Assembly (NCBI RefSeq): GCF_001632365.1
Contig: NW_024468565.1
Location: 83,711-147,710, forward strand
Source: Laetiporus sulphureus 93-53
Taxonomy: Eukaryota > Basidiomycota > Agaricomycetes > Polyporales > Laetiporaceae
Direction: 5' to 3'
DNA: 64,000 nucleotides
Part shown: positions 10,719 to 20,930 of the stretch, in pieces
Position numbering within the stretch: position 1 is the stretch's first letter
How the letters are laid out: each line of letters opens with the position of its first letter
Notes under the pieces: generated by a model
Databases searched by the model: none
Told to the model about the DNA's origin: nothing
What the model saw: the letters and a program-made list of their open reading frames with translations, nothing else
Made by a program: the position numbers and the translations under genes

Positions 10719-10751
10719 GACCTATGCGCAAGTCATTAAACTGCAAGCACG
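10719..10751 (+). repeat. Hairpin module 10
   Basis: Stem GAC/GTC, loop CTATGCGCAA, then ATTAAACTGCAAGCACG. Loop GCA can pair with TGC. Confidence 0.6.
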
Positions 10752-10928
10752 CCGATCAACCCTGCCCTCCCACCCATCTGCTCAGTCAGCCTTCACAGCA
10801 TCTGTTCATCGAGGGCGATGAACCATGAAGTGGGGGTGATGTCACAGTATATTAGCACTTCCCTATTCGGAAGGCTCTACTGTAACTGGACTCAAGCAGC
10901 ATCACCAAAGCCAGCCACAAAAGCCACG

Positions 10929-11656
10929 CGACATCATTGATAATCAGCTAAGCGCTCAAGGATCTTATCGATTGTAGGTGCCAATCGCCACATCACATGA
11001 CCCACAAGGTAGCGCCCTATCAAGCGCCCCTGGCATGTGACCTTAAGAGATGCCCAAGCACATGACATCCTGATAGCTGCTCAATAGGCTTGGGCATAGG
11101 CACGGGACACCGAGGTCTGGATTGGTAAGGAGGTCGACCTTATACCTCATGGCCGAGACGGCACCCCGACGAAATGCCACACGGACCATGACCTTATCTA
11201 TAAGTTTACGGCCCACCAATGACCACATAGTATTTACTAGTAGGTACATTGCCATTGGCTGTAGCACATTATGTATTATGTCCATATATAGTAGATAACC
11301 AAGGACCCCATAGATACTAGAGTACCAGAGGGCCTCACCCCTACATGTATATATGTGCCTCTATGTGACTGGGCTATTCTCCAGTCTTATTCATCTATTT
11401 CTCTCATCCATCGTGGCTTGCCACAAGCCTTCATCCCTGAGTCAGCTCGATAGTGAGGCCTATCACCACTCACTTGTCCTTAGCCTACCATTGGCTGATA
11501 GGGGGCTCGCCACCCTTTTATGATGGATCTGGAGTCACTGCTCCAAGTGCGACCCTGAGGCCTTACAAGGCACTCAGTATAAAGGTCACCCATGAGCAGA
11601 TCATGTGTGAAGCACCCACGGACTTCATGTCACGTGTGGCAAAGCTTAGCCATGAC
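10929..11656 (+). repeat. Right LTR-like direct repeat
   Basis: Second copy of the 7721-8451 repeat, from CGACATCATT to GCCATGACA. The first base is C rather than T, consistent with a later transition in the TG terminus. Confidence 0.8.
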
Positions 11657-12427
11657 AGTGGGCTTGATGGCAGTCATTGGGTAAGGAAGCGCATAGAGAG
11701 CATGTAGAGTAAAAGCTATGAGGCCAGAGTCTTCACTCTTAGCGTGCATGTAGAGGCACGTACGCATCAGGCATGTCGCTCACGTGATCACATTTGGCAG
11801 GCTCTCATCACTATAAGCTGCAGCAGTGATGAGCAGGCCATGCAGGTTCTCACTTGCAAGTATGAAGCATTGGACAGCTTATATATCAGTGTAATAGAGC
11901 ATTAATGTAGTAGAAACCTAATGGAGGCTTTATCTGAGTGTTTCTACAATAACAAGCTTATATAAGCCCCATAATTGCAGTGTGCTTAGCTTACGGTATG
12001 TGATAGAAGTGCATAGAAGAAAAAAAAGAAAAAATGATAAAGAAATGTCCTACAGAGAGAAGAAAGAGCGCTGCCATCATTGGCGATGGCAGGTGCGCAT
12101 GCCGACACAGTGAGCATCGGATTCTGATGCAGCCCGGAAGTGGAAACCTCAGGGAGTGTGGCCACATGCCTTATCAGAAACGGGCATGGCCTTATCAATC
12201 CCCAATTATTCAGCCACTCAGTGGCCATCGCATTACATCAGCAGGGGAATTTCCACGTACTCTAACAGGAAATAAGCAACAGTATCTATGGTGCTACTGG
12301 CAGTGGGGGAGGAGCATGCATTTGGGCCTAGCTAGGCTGCCAAGTCCAGTTTGCACAGCAACCTTACTAGGCCGGACATGCGTGAGGTCCAGGTGTCAGA
12401 GACATGGGAGACATGGAGGTGTTTTTG
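11657..12427. other. No gene seen
   Basis: Open frames at 11986-12456 on both strands have no recognisable motif. A short A-rich run at 12016-12030 accounts for a poly-Phe stretch on the minus strand. Confidence 0.5.
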
Positions 12428-12789
12428 AGCACGCTATATGCTGTGACAAATGCTAGTTAGATAGTCAACCTTCAACCATAATAAGTGTGCCGCCACAAAT
12501 CTAGAATATGGTAGCCACAATGAAACTGTGGTATATGACAAACCATAGTTTGGGAGTGTCATACTTCTCGTAAAAAATTCAACATAACAGATTGGCGGAG
12601 GTTGCCAATTATATTTTCATATTTGTGACTACACGCATTCTGCGAAGTTTGAATTTGCCCTGTAAGATTTTGCATGATCCCATGTATCGTCTCAGATGTT
12701 AATTTTGCTACACAAATTGCGATCAGCGCAAATAATGAAATAGAATCTGACTATCTAATTATCATTTGCTAAGCATATTACACGCTTGA
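12428..12789. mobile_element. MITE-like element with imperfect terminal inverted repeats
   Basis: CAAATGCTAGTTAGATAGTC (starting at 12447) is matched in inverted orientation by the sequence at 12748-12768, 19 of 21 positions agreeing. The similarity continues outwards (ATATGCT at about 12436, AGCATAT at about 12771) to give imperfect termini of roughly 40 bp. The 280-bp interior has no coding potential. No clear target-site duplication was found, so the family is unassigned. Confidence 0.6.
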
Positions 12790-14300
12790 AAATGGCACCA
12801 TGTCTCGCTCAGCTTTCAGTGGCTCAGCTGGGCTCGACTTGGCCCAGCTCGGGCTTGAAAGCCCGGCCTTGAACATCGTGACTATGGTTTGCCTTAATCT
12901 GAAAACGGTCCTAATCTGAAAAATCACCTCTAGAGCCCAGGTCTGTTCAGTTTAAATATGAGAAAAATGCTCGTAGTGTTTGTTACATGGTAGAGACCCT
13001 CGATATCACTCTGATAGCTAATCGGATGAGTGGTCACGTTATGCAAGGACAATCACTGTGGTCACATTCTCAATAGTGGCTAAATTCCCGCCGAAATCCT
13101 CAGATCTACGCCGATCCTATTCACTGTATCCCCCAGTTTTTGTAATAACGAATCTTCACATAGAGCCCATTTACATTACGAAAAGTCCGAATTTGTTTGT
13201 GGGACGGCATGCCTTTGATTGAGGAAACATTGACCGGGCGTGACAGATGTCAGCCACCGCTGCCCGGAAAGGCAATCACACATCCGAAGTCCGCACCCAT
13301 CAGTGGTGGTGGCTGAAAGCCAACTTGCGCATCCTGTACCAGGCATCTGCCTAATAGAGCAGTTTGCTGAGCGTGCTGACGCAAGCTGTTCCACGGCAAG
13401 ATGTGACTGATGGTGACAAGATTTTGCATTACTGTTCCGTTTGGCACCCTCTCATTCGGAAGTTCTCCGACAGGCAGTCCTCCTTACCTTTTAGCAATCT
13501 TTTCGATAATATAGTTAGCTGAGATGCTTGTGCATTGTATACTCAAGATCGGAAGTGATTTGGCCCGGAACTCGAATTATTATTCGTGATCTACGAAACG
13601 TTTTTCAGAATGGGGCCAGCCATAGTACTCCAAGCGCGACTTCACATATCTCCCGGCGGGAGTCACGCTCCGGTATGTTCGTCGAAAATCGTTGAACTGT
13701 CCAAAAACTGTGTCTAATTCTAATCGGAATCCAGTGCTGCCGGCGAGCGCCCGCGCCCCTCGAGTTCGGCATATACCGTAGTCTGGGGTGCGTACGCGTC
13801 CTGCTTGCTGTGCGCACGGTAGGCGCCGGATCTACTCCTTGTCCGCATCCTTCGTTGAGGGATCCAGTTACCGCCTATCGCTGGTGTCTTCATCTACAAA
13901 AGTCGTTCCGGAGGTCTGTCTCTAGTGAGTGGCTCTTCGAATCTCAGCGTCTTCGCCGGTAGAAACCCTAGCTTGGAGCATCTGGGACCGCAAAGCGTCG
14001 GTAGTGCAACGGCCACCATTGCGCCCCGCTTGCCTTCGCTGCTTGAACGCGATCGCTATCTCGTCAAACATTTATCATTTGGTCGCTAAATATTGGCATA
14101 GTAGTACGTCGTCGATCTGTCGATTGGTGCCGATCTGCTTGCTCTGCGACCTCCGCATACATTGACGCCGTCCTTCTTGCTCGGTTGAAGCTACCGCAGC
14201 TCTGAACTCGTGTACGGTTCAGTCGCCTTGTCGATCGATACCGTTCTACTTGCTCTTCCACGGAGTCGCCCGACTGCGACCTCTGCAACCTCCGCTCACA
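12790..14300. other. No gene seen upstream of the KDZ locus
   Basis: A short repetitive GCTCAGCT / GGCCCAGCTCGGGC patch lies at 12816-12862. The remaining open frames show no motif. Transposon ends for the KDZ element were looked for here and at 18440-18640 without success. Confidence 0.4.
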
Positions 14301-14686
14301 TCGACGACCTCTGCGACCTCCGCACATCGACGCCCTCCTTGCAAATCGCCTGCTTGGTTGAATCTGCCACGACTTTCAGCATATATACGGTGTCGTCGAC
14401 CGTCTGATCGGAATCGATTACTCTACTCTGGTGTAGAGTTGCCACTGCGGCCGCTGCTAGTCTACTGCTGCGTTTCTATACATCAAACTCTCATCGACGA
14501 CCTCTGCGACATCCGCACATCGACGCCCTCCTTGCAAACCGCCTGCTTGGTTGAATCTGCCACGACTTTCAGCATATATACGGTGTCGTCGACCGTCTGA
14601 TCGGAATCGATTACTCTACTCTGGTGTAGAGTTGCCACTGCGGCCGCTGCTAGTCTACTGCTGCGTTTCTCTACATCAAACTCTTT
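14301..14686. repeat. 193-bp tandem duplication upstream of the KDZ gene
   Basis: Two nearly identical copies in tandem. CGACGCCCTCCTTGCAAA occurs at 14328 and again at 14521, and the match runs through the CGGAATCGATTACTCTACTC segment to the CATCAAACTC end of each copy. Only a few substitutions separate them, so the duplication is young. It covers the presumed 5' flank or leader of the transposase gene. Confidence 0.9.
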
Positions 14687-14955
14687 GTCATTTTGATCAC
14701 ACCCTGTCTATTCAATCGACGAGGTCAAAAGGCTTTGCACGTACACAGTGTAGCCAGTTGACATCAGACTTCTCCGCGGTCCACTATTACAGCCTGTTCA
14801 TTGACGGGGTCACAAGTCGTCTGCTTCATCCGAGTCGATACTGCACATTACTGCTCTTAGAGCATTTCAATATACGTTCGGCCTCCGCAATTGCTAGCGT
14901 TCATCTGTGTTCTTTCGAACGTCTCGTACCATTGGCTGTTGTGTCTGACGGAGAC

Positions 14956-17900
14956 ATGCAAGAGTCAGCCACTAGCCCGACAAAGCGACGTGTGCAGGAG
15001 ACTACCTCTGCCGCATCATCGACCTTCGCTTCATCACGTACATCTCGGTCATTGGATCCACTGCAAAGTGCGCCACAGCTGGAAGTAATACACGATGAGC
15101 CTTCCAGCCCGAGGAAGCGTGCTCGTCTTCACCGACGACAATACACAGTTTCTCAACACCACACTGTGAAGCCAAATCCTACTGTCAGTTCAACAGGCTT
15201 TGAAGACATTGTTCCAGAAGATCCATTGTTGGACTGGAAAAAGCCTGACCCTGATGATCCTGACCTAGAAACTGCAATATTGCATTTGGAACTTAGTGAC
15301 AATGACAATGATAAGGCTTCAGCCCCAAAGGTCAGTTCCCTTAACTTATGATCTTCAGCTACTAACAAATGTTATAGTACAAAGACAAGGCCTTCAATGA
15401 TATGGTCAACATTGAGGAAAAGATACTACAGTGTCTGCTGGAGCATGAAATCAACAAGGATACAGGCTATGTGTGTAAACATTGCAGCCTTGCTGGACAT
15501 CCTGCACTTTTCAGATGCAGAGATTGCTGGAACTCTGATGTTCTATGTCAAACATGTCTTATAAAGGAGCACAAGGCCAATCCTTTTCACTTTGCAGAGA
15601 AATGGACTGGATCTTACTTCAAGCGTGTCAATCTCAGTGACTTGGGTCTAGTCATCCACTTGGGTCATGGAAGATCTCCTTGTCCAAATGCTAGTGTTGA
15701 AGACAAGCAAAAGCTCAAGATTGTTGACAGAAATGGTATTCAAACTGGTTTTATTCTTTATTGCAGCTGTCCTGGTCATCAGCCTAAATGCTTGCAACTG
15801 CTTGAACATCAACTATTTCCTGCTTCTGCTGAACAGCCTCATACAGCATTTACTTTTCAAGTGCTTAAACACTTTCATGCTGAGACTACATGCTCTCGAA
15901 CTACTGCATATGACTATATCAAACAGTTGCAAAAGCTAACTGATGGTATAGCTCCACAAAATGTAACTGTATGTCTTATTAATTATAATTCACAGTCTAA
16001 TAGCTCATACAAGTGTTGCAGAATGTGTACCGAGAGTTTTTGAGGACAGCAAGACTATGGAGGCATCTGATGACTAAGAAAAGACTTGGCATCACCCATG
16101 GCATTTGGACCTTGTTACCTAAGTCATATCAGGACCTTGTATGTATTCTATGTCCAGCATGTCCACATCCAGGAATCAACATATCAGCTCATGAACAAAC
16201 TGAGTATGTGCATCATTTGATTTTGATCATCAAACATCTTATATCTTGACAGCTACAGAAGTGCACTATTCATATCAATTGATGGCAACTTTGGACTGAA
16301 GCACAAGAAGTCTGCAAGCAATTCTGATGATCCTGCATTATCCGATGGCACTGCATATTTTCCATTCAATGCAGAATATCTTAAATATCTCAAGGCAGTT
16401 AAGAATGATGAAGAGGTAGGTTAATGTAGCTAGTATATTAGATTTTCTAATAATTTTTATCAAGGTGTCCACATGCAATTGCTCTAAAATCATTGAAAGC
16501 ATGTTTCAAAACAAGCCTCACTATGATGTGACAGGTATTATTGCAATTGTTTGCTCAAGACATGGCTTCTTCTGGCCACATGGAACAGTTGATCTTCAGA
16601 AAGGTGAAAGGTGAATATAATATGCATCAGCTTATACATCTTACAGCAACTGATAGTGATATCAAAGATTTTGCAATGCTGACTATGCACTTGCTGGAGT
16701 GCTTCAGATTGCTTGTGATGTGAAGCGTATCTTTGCATCATATGATATTGCATGCGGATTCTGCAAGAAGATTCGCTTACGATTTGAAGAATATTTTCCT
16801 GATCTTCTCCATATTCTGGATCGAATTACCTTTCTGATTCCTAAAATGCATCTGCTGGGTCATCAAGAGCTTTGCAGACAACTGTTTTCCTTCAACCTGA
16901 CAGAAGGAGCAGGACGAACTGATGGAGAAGTTATTGAGCGTGTATGGGCTCAATATAATGAGCTCATTCGAAGCACACGTGAAATGACATATGGACACAG
17001 ACATGATGTGATGAATGACCATCATTCATCTCTTAACTTTGAAAAAATGATAAATCTTGGTAGGTCTTAAAAGAAGTACTGGTGATCTTTATTGCTTAAT
17101 TTTACCAATCAGTGCAAATTTTGCGTAAAGATCTTCAAGATGAACGACAACAGTATACAAAAGCATGCTCAGAGTTTGAGCAACTTTCTCAAGTTCATGA
17201 AGCTTATTTAAGCATTTGGCTTCAAATGAAAAGTCCACCATGTCCATCTCAAGTGGTTAACACAGATCTATGGAAGCTAGGAGAAGTTACTGGTATAGTA
17301 CATTTTTAATCATTGTTTAACTGAAACTGAGATTTAAATATAGTGTCTTCTCAAAAACAGCAGCTTGAGAAGATCTCTAAAGTGGAGGCAAATTTAGATA
17401 AAAGTCAGAAAGACTTGATCTATGGAATGGCTACATTTGTTAATCAGGCATTGAATCTGGAGAAGCTCAGGTATGTTCTACATGTTTGGCTCAACTTAGC
17501 TCATTTAACAACTTATGTATCATAACATAGTATACAAGCTCAAACAGATAAAAATATCAAGCAAGTGCAAGAATATGAACAAAAAATAACTGCCTGGAAC
17601 AAGCTACAGGAGATGTATATGCCCTCCACTAAGGACATGAATCAAACTGTCATGGCAGCAGGACATCAAATTACTCTTCCATTGCTGCCTTCTGCATTGT
17701 CAGCAATTCAACGTCAAGTTCATGGACTTGAACAGTTGGCACACATAGAAGTTGAGTTACGGAAAGGTCAACTTGAAGACTGCTTGCAAGAGGTTCAATT
17801 TGCTGTTCGACAACGAGCATCATTACTATCAATCTCAAAATCAAAGCAATATCATGGCAATAACAAAGGTGTCATAACTCGTACAAAGAGCAGACTGCAG

Positions 17901-18438
17901 CGTCTTAGGACAGCTGTTACCATAGGATGGAAAGGCTACAATCAAGCACGTGAAACTCTTCTTCAGCTGAATCAGCAAACATTTCTTGCACAGTATCCTG
18001 TCATGACTGCAAATGACTTAAATCCATCTGGCCTCATGGACTATGCAAGTCTGGGTAGAGGATCTCGAAAGCTGAGCTGGATCTGGAAAGTCAAAGGGCA
18101 GCATATTTCTATCATGGCTGATACTCAGCTTGAACATTGGAATCATCAAGGTATAAAGGACACAAGAATTTCAGATATCTCAAACTGATAGTAACTATTT
18201 TACAGTTGATCAACTAGAATGGTTTGAGGCCAAGGCCAATAAAGAAAGGCATGCAGAAGAGGTGGGGATATTAGAAGCTGAATTGGAGAGATGTAAACGG
18301 TTCTACAAGTTCTTTCAAAATGCCTGGATGCAATTGGCAAGGCAGCATAATAGTGGTATGCAAGCATATGCCTACAAGAAGGCAGCAATGTTTGAAATGC
18401 TTATGCTGAAGCCAGAACAGCAAGACAAGAGGTACTGA
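14956..18438 (+). CDS. CxC2/KDZ-family transposase, apparently intact
   Basis: Ten exons can be read with consistent phases: 14956-15330, 15378-15968, 16022-16203, 16253-16415, 16465-16610, 16668-17059, 17113-17292, 17344-17470, 17531-18150 and 18206-18438, giving about 1002 residues without a stop. Residues 1-125 are Ser/Thr-rich and charged. Residues about 155-200 form the CxC2 cysteine cluster (CKHCSLAGH, FRCRDCWNSDVLCQTC). The KDZ core follows: LCPACPHPGIN, first Asp in ISIDGNFGLKHK (D393), GTVDLQKGER, second Asp in SYDIACGFC (D512), and Glu in GEVIERVWAQYNELI (E576). These are the expected DDE-type catalytic residues. The last 300 residues are helical and coiled-coil-rich. Kyakuja-Dileera-Zisupton transposases are abundant in Agaricomycetes. 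Start chosen at the first ATG of the Ser-rich frame. Element ends were not found, so it may be an active copy or a domesticated gene. Confidence 0.9.
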
Positions 18439-18637
18439 ACAAGTCAGATTGGAATATATGCTGTGACTGACTTAAGCCAATTTTGTAGTGACTGTAACAT
18501 ACAATAGCTTGAGCATCCCGTTTATCATCTGTCTCTGCTGTAATGACAATTCAATGATCTCTACAATAGTAAGGCATGGCTATGTAACCTTTCTGCTTGA
18601 AGAAGCTAGCTCTTTGTCTGAAATGTATCTGTGGGGA

Positions 18638-19579
18638 TTAGAATGAGAATACTTGCAGTAGAGCACAATGGCGAGCACGCAGGCGGACGAGCACAACGAC
18701 GACACGCTGCTGGTATATCCTGCGTTCCGATCCATCTATCAGACAACAATGAACCAAAAATGAAAACCGCGCACCGTCTGATCTTCTTCTCCAACGAATC
18801 ACACACACGGTCACTCGACATATCAGCATCTTGCAGCTACATCACACCACACACCATCAGAACGCACTGTCACTCAAAGCATTCTACAAGCGCTCACCGT
18901 ATTCCTCGCATTCTGTGTCTGCTTCCTTTGCACCCACAAACTGCTTGAAATATCCATCCCCTGCTCCTGTGTCTCCAACACAATGCTGCGGCTCTCCTGC
19001 AGTCGCCTTGAGCTGTCCTCTAACAATGTCGTCCCCGCCAGCAAGCGCGTTCGGTCGCTCCTCGGGCCGTACGGGTCGCCCGAAAGCGGCGCGTCCATGT
19101 CCATCTTGCCGCGCCCCCTCACCCCCCCTCCTCGGCCGCCACCGAGAAGGTCCGCGCGCGACGTCTGCGCATGCAGGCCTTTCGCGAGCTTCTTGTTCCG
19201 TTGTAGCTCCGCTGTGGAGGCCTTGATGCGTGCTTAATAGGACGGCCTGATGGACTGCGGGATGCCTTGGATCTCTATCTCCATTTGCGGGACCTGGGTT
19301 AAGGACGTCCATGGATTGAGCTCAAGTCAGCACACTTGCACAGAAAAAGTACCATCCCATCCGCCTCATCCAGCTCCATATTTATCCGCCGCAGAGCGGC
19401 CTTGCGCTCCTCTACATCATATTGCCATGTCACAGTCAGCGGCGTAGCAACACCGTGCCCTACAACACTTATTCAGCTGCTCGCATCTCGCATCTCCCTC
19501 GATCTTATCCCGAATGTTCGATAGAATCTGTTGAAATCCTGCTCTCGTACGAGTCGAACAATGACAATGCAGTGTCCAT
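18638..19579 (-). pseudogene. VTI1: VTI1-like v-SNARE, disrupted
   Basis: Starts MDTALSLFDSYE, the usual Vti1 N-terminus, followed by QQILSNIRDKIEGD, ERKAALRRINMELDEAD and EIEIQGIPQSIRPSY (N-terminal three-helix domain). Then come LLAGTTLLEDSSRRLQESRS and LETQEQGMDISSSLWVQR (SNARE motif), and a short tail with YQQR and a possible hydrophobic anchor. Vti1 acts in Golgi, endosome and vacuole fusion. Damage: a frameshift right after FDSYE, TAA at 19234-19236 after SIRPSY, a frameshift in the Gly-rich linker near 19130, and a mixed frame in the membrane segment. Introns separate several of these pieces. As VTI1 is normally single-copy and essential, either an intact copy exists elsewhere or the consensus is wrong. 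Confidence 0.75.
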
Positions 19580-20437
19580 GATAGACCAGCGGATCGGATG
19601 AATAGACGCCGCCGCTGCCCCGTCCTCAGGCACAGTCGATGTGTTTGATATGGCGGCACCGTGGAGTTTCATTTATCAGCAGCAACAAATTGCATACCCT
19701 TGCCTTTCACGGCCAACTCGTACTGCACCGCAAGTTTGTATATCTCGCACATGCTGCGAGGATATGAAGGAGAGAACGAGCTGCCGAGCCTCCTCCGTCG
19801 GGTCAGAGCAGCGCAAGTGTTCCGTATACTTGTGTGCAAGCCATACAGCACTGAGACATGCCCAGCAGGCCTTCGTTCTGCATCTGGTCTGGAGGGGTGA
19901 TACTGAACATTGAATCGTCATGAACTAGTGGCTGTCATTATAAGATTTATGGAATGGAGCGACCCGCTACGCTCAGTCAGAGCTGTACAGTGACGCGATG
20001 CGCGCTGCCGTGATCATGAGACACGTGCAAGAGCCGGATTTCAGTAAAAGACCACTGCAAGCGACACAATATACATTACTCACCGAATGCGTGCCCGTGG
20101 CTGCCCGGAATGTGTGCCCCTGCGACGATCGACAATAAGATTCGCTCGGGGTGAGCGAGTGAGGATCAATCAGCATGTACGCTATGGAGGGCGAGGGCGA
20201 TTAAGAGTAATTACGTGTGCATGCAAACGGGACGTGAATTCCGGGCAGGGTATAGACACCATCTATTACGACATTCCGGTGAACAGCAGAAGATACAAAT
20301 AAATAAATTAGGAACTCTGGACACACACGTGAATATGTTGTGTCGCCTTTGGATTATCTGTTGAGGTCCCTGCCAATCCGCTACCGGGTATTAAACGGAA
20401 GCATCAATGACAGCCGATTATATGGTTGAAAACAGAG
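19580..20437. other. No gene identified
   Basis: A minus-strand frame at 19669-19851 ends EIYKLAVQYELAVKGKGMQF and has a protein-like composition, but I do not recognise it. Nothing else supported. Confidence 0.35.
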
Positions 20438-20930
20438 TCACCCACGAGCAGCTGCGAGGTCGTCGAGGTGCGCCAAAGTTAAGTTAAATGTGTTCTTCGC
20501 AAAGTCGATGGTGATCGCGTCATTAGACAACCAGACTTCGCCGATATAAGTGATCACATTCTGTATGTCCGCGGAGCAGTTGGGGGGCATGTGCTGGCGA
20601 ATTACATCATGATATCCGCAATACTTTCTGCAAAGACAGTGATGGTGTTCAAGGCACTCGAAAAGAGAAGTCTTAGCCACTCACACAATGCTCTTGATGA
20701 CGTCGGACGATTACCACGCACGATAAAACACTCCAGGTTTGCCACCATACGGATTTATTCGTGAGTGACGATACAGCAGCAATGCGGCAGGACGTACTTG
20801 ACCATTGTAAAGCTGGTCAATGCACCCGCATCGCTGCCTCCGACGAGAAACCATGCTTGATCCGCAGTGCCTTGGTCTCCGGACTTGGTCTCCACCGTAC
20901 ATCTAGACGGTGACTTGAGCTCTGCATAGC
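20438..20930 (-). pseudogene. S28 serine peptidase (prolyl carboxypeptidase-like) fragment
   Basis: The nucleophile region reads ADQAWFLVGGSDAGALTSF, the GGSxxG motif of family S28. An intron is followed by KPGVFYRAW and SSDVIKSIV, then after a second intron YHDVIRQHMPPNCSADIQN and LAHLDDLAAA, all characteristic of fungal S28 enzymes. These secreted enzymes cleave Pro-X bonds at low pH. Damage: a frameshift between GGDQV and ADQAW near 20880, TAA at 20711-20713 after RAW, and a stop after LAAARG that removes the C-terminal half with the catalytic Asp and His. N-terminal sequences upstream could not be recognised with confidence. Confidence 0.7.

Larger units (their letters stand above)
8452..10928 (+). 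repeat. Non-coding interior with repeated hairpin plus AAACTGC modules
   Basis: No conserved coding region was seen. At least ten short modules share one layout: a 3-6 bp stem, a loop often reading CTATGCGCAA, a 0-14 nt spacer, then AAACTGC or AAACTAC usually followed by NAGCAC. Stem sequences differ between copies yet stay complementary. Seven of the ten lie between 10297 and 10751. Less certain relatives occur near 9005-9030, 9194-9213, 9246-9275 and 9852-9890. Confidence 0.65.
7721..11656 (+). mobile_element. Non-autonomous LTR-retrotransposon-like element (LARD-like)
   Basis: Two direct repeats of about 730 bp (7721-8451 and 10929-11656) enclose about 2.5 kb with no gag or pol motif in any frame. 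Plus-strand orientation is inferred from the TATA-like stretch in each repeat. Both repeats end in TGACA and the first starts TGACA, consistent with TG...CA termini. No target-site duplication is visible (ATCAG before, GTGGG after) and no clear tRNA primer site follows the first repeat. It could therefore also be two solo LTRs of one family flanking unrelated sequence. The interior holds the hairpin modules listed separately. Confidence 0.6.

Noticed and set aside
8537..10751. Hammerhead or other self-cleaving ribozyme as the identity of the hairpin modules
   Set aside because: The hammerhead core (CUGAUGA and GAAA) is not present near the modules, and no other ribozyme core I know fits.
8452..10928. 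CRISPR-like array
   Set aside because: Spacing is irregular, repeats are short and variable, and the genome is eukaryotic.
14551..14955. Extension of KDZ exon 1 upstream in the same open frame
   Set aside because: It runs into the 193-bp tandem duplication, whose other copy is not coding for the protein. The ATG at 14956 begins the typical Ser/Thr-rich start.
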